64,000 nt of DNA from CAIWAH01 sp964602595. GTDB lineage: Bacteria > Verrucomicrobiota > Verrucomicrobiia > Limisphaerales > UBA9464. Both the position numbers and the translations under genes were made by a program. A model generated the notes under the pieces. It did not search any database, had not been told where the DNA came from, and saw only the letters and a list, made by a program, of their open reading frames with translations. The first letter of the stretch is position 1. Every line of letters starts with the position of its first letter. The stretch lies in contig CAZRRO010000017.1 of assembly GCA_964602595.1 (NCBI GenBank), positions 62,001-126,000 of the forward strand, written 5' to 3'. Positions 7,421 to 15,662 of the stretch are shown here, piece by piece.

Positions 7421-8817
7421 TCTTGCGAGTTCAGTTCTCCGGTGAAGGCTTTTTGGAGGATGGACTGGCGGAGGCGGGAGGCGCGCTGGAGGTTGGCGGT
7501 CACCACCGACTCCAACTCCTCCACCACGCTCAACCGCCGCTCCACTTCCGCCACGATCCGCGTCTGCTCGGCGAGGGGCGGGAGTGGAACGTTGATGCCC
7601 TTGATAATCGTCGTGTTCAGGTTTGGCTGCGCCGCGCCTTGGTTAACACCGCGAAGCCGCTCCGTTTGGGTGCGGAGAAAATAGAGGAGATACAGCTTCA
7701 GTGGGTAGCCGACATCGAGGAGCGCAGCCACACCGTCGTTAATGCACCCGCCAATGAGTGTGATCTTCGGAACGCCCAACGTGGCACCGCTGTTTGTGAG
7801 CAACAATGTCTGCGGTTCAATGTAGCGGCTGTGTTCTCGTCCAAGTTCATTGAGCGAGGCTGGCACTGACTTCAGATACGGACTGTTATCGGCTGTCAGT
7901 GGACCGACGGTGATCCACGGAACATCGCCCCCGAAGTATCTTGGGTCGCCGGCGGGTCTTGGAGACGCGCCACGGACGACGTTGGAGAGTTGTTCAATCG
8001 TCGCCCACACCCAGCCCTCGGGTGGTTTCGGCAATACACTCGTGTCGGGCGCTACGGGCTCGACGAAACTTCCGCGGCCCTGCCAGTTTGTCCGGCGCTC
8101 AGTGAGCATGCGGGTGAGGAGGGCTTCGCCGGTTTCGTAAGCAGGTGGCCCGTTCTTGGTGGAGCGTGGAGAGCGGTCGAGTGCGGCTTCGGTGGGGACG
8201 AGGCGGCCTTCGCAGGCGGCTTTGAGGACGGCGGCGCGGTAGCGTTTGAGGTTGGCCTGCACCCGCCGCAACGCCGCCACCCCCGCCTCCAGCCGCGTGA
8301 ATTGTTTCTCAATCTCCGCCACAATCCGCCGCTGTTCGGGGAGGGGGGCGATGGGAATGTCCGTCTCTTTGATCTTCTTGAGAATGATGCGCCGGATCGC
8401 CGTGCCCGTCATCTCACCGAGCAGGCGTTTTGATCCGACGGGCGATTCGAGGAAGTAGCGAAGAAAGCGTGGCTCCAAGACATCACGCTTTGGCTTTAAG
8501 AGTGCGACGCTTGAAAGCAGACTGAACTCTTCGTCGAGTGTGTTAATCGCGACGTTCCCAGTATTGGCCCCGTCCTTCGTGAGCAGCACATCGCCCAGCT
8601 CTGGCTGGCAGCGGGCGTGGATTTCGCGGTGAACCTTTTCGTCGACGTAAGCGATGTCACCAAGGTCCAACCCCCACGGGCGGATGTTTTTGGACGTGAC
8701 GTATTTGAAGCGCCCTTTTCCCGGCTCGGTGTATTGCACGTCCGGGGAATGATGAGTTCCATCGGTAATCCTCGTGCAGACGTCCGATAACTTGGCTGAC
8801 TTCCAGTTGGTGCTCAT
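7417..8817 (-). CDS. hsdS: Type I restriction-modification specificity subunit
   Basis: A 466-residue HsdS with two target-recognition halves. The first ends in PLPEQRRIVAEIEKQFTRLE (about 160-180) plus the conserved spacer helix RYRAAVLKAACEGRLVP. The second ends in PLAEQTRIVAEVERRLSVVE plus RQSILQKAFTGEL. These repeated PLxEQxRIVxExE segments are the family hallmark: each half reads one part of a bipartite DNA site, and the helices set the spacer and bind HsdM. The start ATG overlaps the stop of the upstream mini-ORF (ATGA), and the stop overlaps the HEPN-like gene start (ATGA). It looks intact. Its partner HsdR is 3.7 kb upstream, and a complete HsdM must lie outside the window if the system works. 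Confidence 0.93.
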   Translation of the reverse strand: MSTNWKSAKLSDVCTRITDGTHHSPDVQYTEPGKGRFKYVTSKNIRPWGLDLGDIAYVDEKVHREIHARCQPELGDVLLTKDGANTGNVAINTLDEEFSLLSSVALLKPKRDVLEPRFLRYFLESPVGSKRLLGEMTGTAIRRIILKKIKETDIPIAPLPEQRRIVAEIEKQFTRLEAGVAALRRVQANLKRYRAAVLKAACEGRLVPTEAALDRSPRSTKNGPPAYETGEALLTRMLTERRTNWQGRGSFVEPVAPDTSVLPKPPEGWVWATIEQLSNVVRGASPRPAGDPRYFGGDVPWITVGPLTADNSPYLKSVPASLNELGREHSRYIEPQTLLLTNSGATLGVPKITLIGGCINDGVAALLDVGYPLKLYLLYFLRTQTERLRGVNQGAAQPNLNTTIIKGINVPLPPLAEQTRIVAEVERRLSVVEELESVVTANLQRASRLRQSILQKAFTGELNSQE

Positions 8818-8939
8818 TCCGCGAGGACCTCATTGAGTTCATCGGGCCACTTGGGCAGTGGCCCGCCAAAGAGTTGATGCGCTTTGCCAAGATCACCGGG
8901 CCGGCAGCGCAGGTTGGCGTGGGCAGGGAAAGGGTTCAT
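8814..8939 (-). CDS. 41-residue mini-ORF carrying an HsdR C-terminal peptide
   Basis: A short frame overlapping its neighbours by ATGA at both ends: its ATG (8937-8939) overlaps the TPR stop, and its TGA (8814-8816) overlaps the hsdS ATG. The last 25 residues (GKAHQLFGGPLPKW, then DELNEVLAE) copy the C-terminus of HsdR (GKAHQLFGEQLPQL, then DELNTVLAA). The first 16 residues (MNPFPAHANLRCRPGD) are unrelated. It may be only a translational relay left by recombination, or a retained peptide able to occupy the HsdR docking site. Preservation of frame and both couplings argues against random decay, but does not prove function. Confidence 0.55.
   Translation of the reverse strand: MNPFPAHANLRCRPGDLGKAHQLFGGPLPKWPDELNEVLAE
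8821..8888 (-). repeat. hsdR-tail repeat, copy C
   Basis: A 68-bp unit matching 10931-10998 in 62 of 68 positions and the true hsdR end (12539-12606) in 54 of 68 by direct comparison. Confidence 0.9.
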
Positions 8940-10906
8940 GGCGTCAGGGCGTCGTTGAGCAGGCGTTGCACCACGGCGTGGGCGGGTTCGGGCAGCGGGA
9001 AGTCGCGCTGGAGCCGTTCCAGGCGGTCGTGGAATTCGGGCAGGACGCCGGGCCGGGCGCGTTTCAGAGCCAGCGCGGTCTGGGCGAGCAGGAGCCGGGT
9101 GCTCACGCTCTGGGGCGCGGCGAGACAGAGCTGGAGGTTGCCATCCAGGATCTCGCGTTCGCCGCTGAGCTGTCCCCGGTCCGCGCCTTCCATGCCGGCG
9201 CAGCGCACCGCGAGCAGCTGTTCCAGGCGCACGAGATAGCCCATGAAGTCGGCCGGGGCCGGAAGGGCATAGAGCGGGGGCGGCGAGACCAGGGCGGTGC
9301 CCGTCTCGCTGCCGACCAACCGCAGCAGGGCGGACGCCAGCCGGCGGATGGCGTCCCCCGGCGTGGCGGAGGGAAAGGATTCCTCCAATTGGCCGAGGCA
9401 AACCGCGTCCAAGGTCCGGACCAGCCGGAGCTGCAGGACCCACGGTTCGGCCTGGGTGCGGAGGTGCGTGATGATCACGTAATCGGCCGGCGGCTGGGCT
9501 TGGCGGGCGTAACCAGCCGCGTCGGCCTCGGTCCACGCGACCCCGGAAAGCACGAAACCGCCGGGGGGCGGCGCGACGATCCAGGGGACGAGGGTCCGGG
9601 TGCGGGCTTCGCTGGCGAGTTCGAGCTGTTCCGCCAGGAAGTGCGGCACGGCCCGGCTCAGGCGGCCCGAGTCGTCCGCGAGCTGGCGTTCGACCCGCTG
9701 GGAGTTGGTGGCCCGCTCCGCGGTGGAGCCGAGCAGGCAGATACAGGTCGCCCGGTCCGACTTGGCGGGAAAGAGTTCGGCGGCCGGGGAATCGGGCCGC
9801 AGCCAGACCGGACCTTCGAGGGTGAGGAAGGTCATCCGGAGCTCGGCCGGGGCGGCCGACGGTTCGAGCGCGACGCGAGCCCGGGCGAGTTCGGTGTCCC
9901 AGTAGGCGAGCGTGGGTTTCCAGTCGGGCCGGTTGAACGCGTAAAGCCGGTCGAGCAGGACCCGGACGGCCTCGTGCTGGCCCAAGTCGAAGTAGGCCTT
10001 GATGAGGTTGTTGCCCACGGCGAGGCCATGGGCGGCAGCGTCGAAGTGCGGTTCGGCCAACTGGAGGATCTCGGGGAGGTGCCCCCGGTTGCCCAGGTCG
10101 CCGCTGAGCTGCATGAGGAGGTCAGCCGGCACCGGGCGGGGCGCACGCGCCAGGCTTTCGCGGTAGAGGGCCAGCGCGTCGTCGACCTGGCGATCCGCGA
10201 GGGCGGCGCGGGCGAGCCAGAGCTGGGGCCGCCAACTCCCGGGCACAGCAGCCACGCGACGCTGGGCCGCCAAGGCGGCGGGTTCGCCCCCGCGGTCACG
10301 ATGCAGGGCGGCAAACCAGACGAGGCCATTGTCCTGATTGGGATCCACCTCCAGCGCGTGCCAGAGCGTTTCCTCGGCCAGCGCACCGTTACCGCGGGCG
10401 GAGTGAACCTTGGCGAGGTTGGTGAGGATGGAGCCTTCTTCGCCGTGGCGGGCCAGATGGTCGCGGAAGACCTGTTCGGCCTCGTCGAGGCGCTTCTCTT
10501 CCAGCAGCACGATGCCCCACACGCAGGCGCCCCGTTCGGGGACGGGATCGATCTCGTGGAGGCGTCGAGCAGCGGCCAGCACGTCGGCCCGGAAGCCATC
10601 CTTCAGGGCACCGACGATCAGGCCGTAAAGGGCCTCGGGTTCGTCCCAATGCTTCTGCAAGTTTCCGAGCAGGACGCTGTCCCGCCACTGCTGGCGGGGG
10701 ATGAAGAGCTCACGACCGTAGGCATCGAAGACGGCGATCAGATTGGGGTCCCGGCGCATTTCCTCCACGGTGGCGACGGGCGGAACCGCAGGTGGTGCCG
10801 GGGCCGGCGCGGGTGCCGCCACCAGGGCGACCGGGGGGGACACCGCCGGCGGAGCCGCGGGCGGGGGAGCGGCTTTCCGGCGGAAGAGTTTGTCGAAGAG
10901 TCCCAT
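8936..10906 (-). CDS. TPR protein within the R-M locus
   Basis: A 656-residue protein. The N-terminus is MGLFDKLFRRKAAPPP, then an Ala/Pro-rich linker to about residue 45, a conserved-looking segment with YGRELFIPRQQWRDSVL (about 63-79), and a run of TPR-like helical pairs (about 85-330, for example GSILTNLAKVHSARGNGALAEETLW). The C-terminal half (about 380-656) is of unknown fold. No catalytic motif or membrane segment is visible. TPR proteins usually serve as scaffolds or sensors. The gene starts 17 bp after the HsdR-tail fragment and its stop overlaps the mini-ORF. Accessory defence or a passenger role cannot be separated from sequence alone. Confidence 0.75.
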   Translation of the reverse strand: MGLFDKLFRRKAAPPPAAPPAVSPPVALVAAPAPAPAPPAVPPVATVEEMRRDPNLIAVFDAYGRELFIPRQQWRDSVLLGNLQKHWDEPEALYGLIVGALKDGFRADVLAAARRLHEIDPVPERGACVWGIVLLEEKRLDEAEQVFRDHLARHGEEGSILTNLAKVHSARGNGALAEETLWHALEVDPNQDNGLVWFAALHRDRGGEPAALAAQRRVAAVPGSWRPQLWLARAALADRQVDDALALYRESLARAPRPVPADLLMQLSGDLGNRGHLPEILQLAEPHFDAAAHGLAVGNNLIKAYFDLGQHEAVRVLLDRLYAFNRPDWKPTLAYWDTELARARVALEPSAAPAELRMTFLTLEGPVWLRPDSPAAELFPAKSDRATCICLLGSTAERATNSQRVERQLADDSGRLSRAVPHFLAEQLELASEARTRTLVPWIVAPPPGGFVLSGVAWTEADAAGYARQAQPPADYVIITHLRTQAEPWVLQLRLVRTLDAVCLGQLEESFPSATPGDAIRRLASALLRLVGSETGTALVSPPPLYALPAPADFMGYLVRLEQLLAVRCAGMEGADRGQLSGEREILDGNLQLCLAAPQSVSTRLLLAQTALALKRARPGVLPEFHDRLERLQRDFPLPEPAHAVVQRLLNDALTP

Positions 10907-10923
10907 GGCAAGGAGGCCCCGGT

Positions 10924-11184
10924 TCAGGCCGCGAGCACCTCGTTGAGTTCATCGAGCCGCTTGGGCAGTGGCCCGCCACAGAGTTGGTGCGCTTTGCCGG
11001 ACTTCATTTTCGCGCCTCCGGTCGTTTGCGCGTTTTTTCCCGTTCGGTGACGGCCTCCACCCGGTTCGCACAGGATGGACAGCAACTCGCGGTCGTTGGC
11101 GAAGAGGCCGAGCGCCTTCGCCCGCTTTTGGAGGTCGGCCAGCTCCCGGGCCAGGGCATGCAGTTTTGCGTCTGCCGGTCTCAT
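10924..11184 (-). CDS. Truncated small protein fused to an HsdR C-terminal tail
   Basis: 86 residues. The first part (MRPADAKLHALARELADLQ, then KRAKALGLFANDRELLSILCEP) looks like the start of a small protein of the kind sometimes seen beside type I systems, with one surviving Cys of a possible zinc ribbon. After about residue 60 it switches to GKAHQLCGGPLPKR and DELNEVLAA, a copy of the HsdR C-terminus. The fusion looks like a recombination junction in which the original 3' half was replaced. The ATG overlaps the Fic stop as ATGA (11181-11184). Probably non-functional as the original protein. Confidence 0.5.
   Translation of the reverse strand: MRPADAKLHALARELADLQKRAKALGLFANDRELLSILCEPGGGRHRTGKNAQTTGGAKMKSGKAHQLCGGPLPKRLDELNEVLAA
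10931..10998 (-). repeat. hsdR-tail repeat, copy B
   Basis: A 68-bp unit, 62/68 identical to copy C. It is closer to C than either is to the genuine hsdR end, so B and C share a more recent source. Confidence 0.9.
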
Positions 11185-12431
11185 GGCTGGCTCCCAGCCG
11201 GTTCGACCGGCAGATCGAGGAACAGTTGCGGGAAATAGAATTCGTGAATTGTCGCCGGGAAGGCCACCCGCAGCGGGCCTTTGGGGCTGGGCGTCTCAAA
11301 GTAGCCGTGTTTCAGCCCCAGCTTGATGATCTCCACCGAGACGGTGGCCGCTTTGCCGGTGATTTCCTGCACGCGGGCGCGCGGGATTTCCCCTTCATCC
11401 ACCAGCGTGCGGGTCACGCGCATGATCTCCTCGCGGTAGCGTTCCAGATGCAGGGCCTGAAACTGGAAATAGCGTTCCACGCGGGTGCGCAATGCGGGCA
11501 GGCTAAGCAGACCGCTCATGAACTGGATTTGGTCCAGCATGGTTTCGAGCAGGAACCCGCAGAAATCGGCGAGCGCCGCATCGGAAAGGTTGCCCCGGCC
11601 ATCGAGATCGCCGCGCCGGCCCTGATCGGCGGCGGCGAGGCTGGCGAAGTAACGTTGCCGATGGCGGGCCAGCCCGCGCGACAGCGTCCACAGACTGTGA
11701 CCGGCGATGCCGTGGCGGATCAGTTGCGCGTGGGATTGCAGCCGGATGACGCGGCCATTGCCATCGCCAAACGGATGGATCCACGCCAGGCGGTGGTGCG
11801 CCGCCGCGATGGCCACCACGCGGTCGGTTTCCAGTATCGTCTTGTCGCCGTAGAAGGAATGGAACCGGCTAAGGAATCTGGGCAGCGCGGCAAAGTCCGG
11901 CGGGGTATGCTGGCCGACCTCCACCATGAAATCGCGGAGGCCGCCGGGTTGGATCCGGTAACGCTGGCCGCTTTGGGTGACGGCGCAGTGCAAGGGTTCG
12001 GGCAGGCGGGTGTAGAACTCCCGATGCAACCAGCAGAGGAATTCGGGGGAATAGACATCCACCGCTTCCGCGGCGAGACGTTCTTCCATCAGCTTCTCCA
12101 CGGCGATGTGGGCAACGCTCAACTGCTGGTTGTCGCGCTGGGTTTGGTTGTCCGAAAAATCACGCTTCAGCGCCCGCTCAATGTCCCGGGGGATGGTTTT
12201 GTGGCCTTCGATCAGGTTGGAGTAATAGCAGTTCATCTCGCGGACGAGATCCGCCACGCGCTGAAGCACCAACGGGGAATGAACCTGGCCGGTCAACCGG
12301 CCGGAAGCCTTGAGGATTTCGCAGGTCAATTCGGCCAGACGGGCGCTTTGCCCCTGGGGGAACAAAGGTTCCATCGCACTGATTTGCCGATACACTTCCA
12401 TGCTTTCCGAAAATCTATACGAACATCCCAC
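11181..12431 (-). CDS. Fic family AMPylase-like protein
   Basis: A Fic protein of 416 residues. The catalytic loop HPFGDGNGR is complete (about residue 220), so adenylyl transfer to a Ser, Thr or Tyr hydroxyl of an unknown target is plausible. Upstream, SNLIEGHKT (about 71-79) matches the (S/T)xxxE(G/N) inhibitory helix of N-terminally inhibited Fic proteins. The C-terminal 100 residues (RARVQEITGKAATVSVEII) look like a winged helix, as in other DUF4172/Fic-type proteins. Met11 or Met20 are alternative starts. It is the first gene after hsdR on the same strand, separated by an AT-rich 100-bp gap that may hold a promoter, and is coupled by ATGA to the next small gene. Confidence 0.88.
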   Translation of the reverse strand: MGCSYRFSESMEVYRQISAMEPLFPQGQSARLAELTCEILKASGRLTGQVHSPLVLQRVADLVREMNCYYSNLIEGHKTIPRDIERALKRDFSDNQTQRDNQQLSVAHIAVEKLMEERLAAEAVDVYSPEFLCWLHREFYTRLPEPLHCAVTQSGQRYRIQPGGLRDFMVEVGQHTPPDFAALPRFLSRFHSFYGDKTILETDRVVAIAAAHHRLAWIHPFGDGNGRVIRLQSHAQLIRHGIAGHSLWTLSRGLARHRQRYFASLAAADQGRRGDLDGRGNLSDAALADFCGFLLETMLDQIQFMSGLLSLPALRTRVERYFQFQALHLERYREEIMRVTRTLVDEGEIPRARVQEITGKAATVSVEIIKLGLKHGYFETPSPKGPLRVAFPATIHEFYFPQLFLDLPVEPAGSQP

Positions 12432-12531
12432 TCTACCACAATAACACAGTAAAACGATTAAATCAGACCCAACACTCGCCCGGACAACACGATAAACTGA
12501 AAATGTATGTGAAAAACATTTTTACACCCCC

Positions 12532-15333
12532 CTAGGCGGCGAGGACCGTGTTCAGTTCATCCAGCAACTGGGGCAGTTGCTCACCAAAAAGCTGATGGGC
12601 TTTGCCGAGGCCGCCGCGCTGGTTGAAGGGGGAGTATTCCAGATCCTCCGGCTCGATGCTGAGGCTGGTGGCGATGTGGTCGCGGATGAGGCCGAGCCAG
12701 GCGAGTTGCTCGGGGGTAAACACGGCGCCGGCCTTGGCTTTGTCCATGAGCCATTCGTGGAAGCGCTCGCTCACGGAGTCGGCGAAGGGGGCGAGGACGG
12801 GTTGCTGTTCCAACGCGAAACGGACGAGGGCGACGAGGTCGGCGAAACGTCCGGCTTGGGAGCGGCCCTTCACTTTGCCGGGAGCGGTGACGGCGAAGGC
12901 GTCCCAGAGGCGGTCCTCGGTCCACGTGGCGTGGGTATCGCGAAGTTTCTTTTCCAGTTCCTTGAGCATGGGCTCAGTGAGTCGCTGTTTGAACGGGCGG
13001 CTGTAGAGGATCTGCAGGGCGTCGATCTGGGCCTGGTTCTGCGCGAGGTAATCACGGAAGGCCTGGACGAGGCCGGCGGCTTTCGCCTTGGCGGCGGCAT
13101 CGAAGCCCTGCTCCAGCACTTCGTCCGGCGTGTAGATGTCGATGGTCTGCTCGGTTTCCTGCTTGAGCGTTTCGAGGGTCTGGCGGAGCGCCGGTTTGTC
13201 GAAGGGCGCGCACGCTTCGGCAATCAAGTCCTTGCGGACGGCCTCCATCTTTTCGGGCGCGACTTCCTCGGGTGAAGCGCCGGGCTTGCCGGTGGCGCGT
13301 TCGGCAATGGCGTCGGGATCGAAGGCACGGAGGAGCGCACCCGCGAGCGTGGCGGGCGTGTGACCTCCAGAGGCGGTGACGATCTGTTGGCGCTGGGCGG
13401 GTTCGAGTTCGCGGTCGAGCCGGGCGAGGCGCGCGGCGAGCGTGGTGAGGGTGTCTTCATCGCGGCCACCGGGGAAGAGGACGCGCTGGAGCAACGTCTT
13501 GAGCGGCACGGTGGGCTGGCGGTCGAGCGGGCGGGATTCGGTCTTGTCGCTCTCGCACACGCCCACGGCATCCACGATGACGAAACGGGTTTTGGCGCGG
13601 GCATCTTCGCCGGAGACGGCTTGCAGGTCGGTCGGGGAGAGCACGCGTGTGCCGCGCCCTTTCATCTGCTCAAAATAGACGCGGCTACGCACGTCGCGGA
13701 GGAAGATGAGAACTTCCAGCGCTTTCACATCCGTGCCGGTGGCGATCATGTCCACGGTCACGGCGATGCGCAGCGAGGGTGAGAGGCAGAACTCCTTGAT
13801 GAGTTCGCGGCCCTTGGCGGGTTTGCCGGTGACGGGGTGCTTCGCCTGGTAGGTGATCTTCTTGCAGAAGTCGTTGCCCTTGCCGAAGACCTCGCGGCAG
13901 AGGTGGACGATGTCCTCGGCGTGGGAATCGTCCTTGGCGAAGATGAGCGTCTTGGGCACGAGCGTGCGGCCGGGGAACAGTTCGGTCTGCACCACATCGC
14001 GATACGTGCGCAGGATGGTGCGAATCTGGTCGGGCACGACGACGGAGCGGTCGAGGTCGGCCGGCGTGTAATCGAGATCGTCGGCGAGCACTTCCTGACG
14101 GGCCTGGCGCGAGGCTTTGCTGCGGTGATCGACGAGGAAGCCTTTGTCCACCTTGCCGCCCGCGTCGGTGACCTTGGTTTTGATGCGGTAAACGTCGTAG
14201 CCGACATTCACGCCATCGGTCACGGCGCGCTCGTGGTTGTATTCGGCGACGCGGTTCTGATGGAAGTAGGCGATGGTCTGCGGCGCTGGCGTGGCGGTGA
14301 GGCCGATGAGCGAGGCGTCGAAATATTCGAGGACCTGCCGCCACAGGTTGTAGATGGAGCGGTGGCACTCGTCGGTGACGATGAAGTCGAACTTCTCGAC
14401 GGGCACGGTGGGGTTGTAGGCGACATCGCGGGTGCGATTGCCCAAGGCCTTGGCCAGTTCCGCGCCGGAAAGTTCGTCGGCATCCTCGGTGAGTTCATCC
14501 CCACGCAGAATCGAGTAGAGCCGTTGGATGGTGCAGATGGTGACGCGGCAGACATCGTCAATGTGCGGCGAGGTCAGATGCTGGACGTTGTAGAGTTCGG
14601 TGAAAAGGCGTCCGGTGTCCGGGGTCATGAACCGGGCAAATTCATCCCGGGCCTGCTCGCCAAGATTGGCGCGATCCACGAGGAAGAGGACGCGCCGGGC
14701 TTTGGCGTATTTGATGAGGCGATAGGTGAAGGCGCAGGCGGTAAACGTCTTTCCTGCGCCGGTCGCCATGTGGATGAGCGCACGCGGGCGATCCTCGGCG
14801 AAGGATTTCTCCAGGCCGGTGATGGCTTCAATCTGGCAATCGCGCATGCCCGTGGTGACGAGCGGATGGGCGAAGGGCATTTGCGCCAGCCGCCGGCGGA
14901 GCGTGGCCGATTCGGCGGCCCACCCGGCGAGCGTCTCGGGGCGATGGAAGGAGAAGACACGGCGGGACCGAGGCGACGGATCGCGTTCGTCGCGGAAGAA
15001 GGTTTCGACGCCGGTGGATTCGTAGAGGAACGGGAGCGTGCCGGTGAGCCCGGCGGCGAGAAAGGCGGGCAGGCTGTTGGCGTAGCGGGCGGACTGGTCG
15101 GCGACGGTCGAGAGCGTCGTGCCTTCTTTTTTGGCTTCGATCACCCCGACCGCCTTGCGGTCCACCAGCAGGAGGTAATCGCACGGACCGGTCGTGAGCG
15201 GGACTTCGCGAAGCGCGATGCCGCGGCCCGCAGAGAAGTCCACCGACTTGTAATCCTGAACAATCCAGCCACTCGCGGCGAGTTGCGCGTCGATCTGCTG
15301 GCGGGCACGTTGTTCTGGCGGGAGTTCCGGCAT
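12532..15333 (-). CDS. hsdR: Type I restriction endonuclease subunit R
   Basis: HsdR of 933 residues from the ATG at 15333. The open frame continues upstream, but those codons lack family similarity. An N-terminal PD-(D/E)xK nuclease is visible: Asp52 in CDYLLLVD, then Glu66-Ala-Lys68 in VIEAKKEG. A superfamily 2 motor follows: Walker A ATGAGKTFTA near 191, DEAD-like DECHRS near 321, and RGTR(V) in the second RecA domain. The C-terminal helical domain ends GKAHQLFGEQLPQLLDELN. In type I systems it translocates and cleaves DNA distant from unmodified sites in complex with HsdM and HsdS. The gene looks intact and is the first of the co-directional locus. Its last 68 bp recur twice downstream. 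Confidence 0.95.
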   Translation of the reverse strand: MPELPPEQRARQQIDAQLAASGWIVQDYKSVDFSAGRGIALREVPLTTGPCDYLLLVDRKAVGVIEAKKEGTTLSTVADQSARYANSLPAFLAAGLTGTLPFLYESTGVETFFRDERDPSPRSRRVFSFHRPETLAGWAAESATLRRRLAQMPFAHPLVTTGMRDCQIEAITGLEKSFAEDRPRALIHMATGAGKTFTACAFTYRLIKYAKARRVLFLVDRANLGEQARDEFARFMTPDTGRLFTELYNVQHLTSPHIDDVCRVTICTIQRLYSILRGDELTEDADELSGAELAKALGNRTRDVAYNPTVPVEKFDFIVTDECHRSIYNLWRQVLEYFDASLIGLTATPAPQTIAYFHQNRVAEYNHERAVTDGVNVGYDVYRIKTKVTDAGGKVDKGFLVDHRSKASRQARQEVLADDLDYTPADLDRSVVVPDQIRTILRTYRDVVQTELFPGRTLVPKTLIFAKDDSHAEDIVHLCREVFGKGNDFCKKITYQAKHPVTGKPAKGRELIKEFCLSPSLRIAVTVDMIATGTDVKALEVLIFLRDVRSRVYFEQMKGRGTRVLSPTDLQAVSGEDARAKTRFVIVDAVGVCESDKTESRPLDRQPTVPLKTLLQRVLFPGGRDEDTLTTLAARLARLDRELEPAQRQQIVTASGGHTPATLAGALLRAFDPDAIAERATGKPGASPEEVAPEKMEAVRKDLIAEACAPFDKPALRQTLETLKQETEQTIDIYTPDEVLEQGFDAAAKAKAAGLVQAFRDYLAQNQAQIDALQILYSRPFKQRLTEPMLKELEKKLRDTHATWTEDRLWDAFAVTAPGKVKGRSQAGRFADLVALVRFALEQQPVLAPFADSVSERFHEWLMDKAKAGAVFTPEQLAWLGLIRDHIATSLSIEPEDLEYSPFNQRGGLGKAHQLFGEQLPQLLDELNTVLAA
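12539..12606 (-). repeat. hsdR-tail repeat, copy A (true 3' end)
   Basis: The genuine hsdR 3' end. The same 68 bp recur at 10931-10998 and 8821-8888, so the three copies are spaced about 1.6 and 2.1 kb apart. Confidence 0.9.
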
Positions 15334-15662
15334 GGACGGCTTCGGGGTCGGTGCCTCGGGCGATGCGAACAATCCTGAACGGAGGAACACCCGGGAGGGA
15401 AGCGCGAGTTCGCAGGGAGTCACGACTTTTGGGGATCGAGAAGGGCTGGCGGACCGGTCATTGTCGTGGCCGTATTCCGCCGACCTATGTTGGCAGCCAT
15501 CCATGACTCCCTCTCCTGGGATGCCCACCTGAGTGCCATTGTCGGCATCGTCGCGGCGCCGGGCACCCTCGTGGGCTGCCAAACACGTCCGTCGCACATT
15601 GTCGTGGCTCCTTTCTCGCGAGATCAGCCAGACCCTGCTGCCGCTTTGAACCACCACTGACC
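15334..15662. promoter_or_regulatory. Divergent intergenic region, hsdR / nuclease-like gene
   Basis: A 329-bp gap between divergent start codons that should contain promoters for both sides. A 12-bp direct repeat (cattgtcgtggc) occurs at 15459-15470 and 15597-15608, 138 bp apart, and could be an operator pair. No certain -35/-10 boxes were found. Confidence 0.4.

Noticed and set aside
8858..11050. Long plus-strand ORFs over the TPR gene and similar antisense frames elsewhere
   Set aside because: They mirror real minus-strand genes in high-G+C DNA and encode no recognisable domain.
15334..15657. Upstream extension of hsdR to the first Met of the frame
   Set aside because: The extra 108 residues lack family similarity and low-complexity Arg/Ser-rich coding is expected of open high-G+C DNA; Met at 15333 starts the conserved N-terminus.
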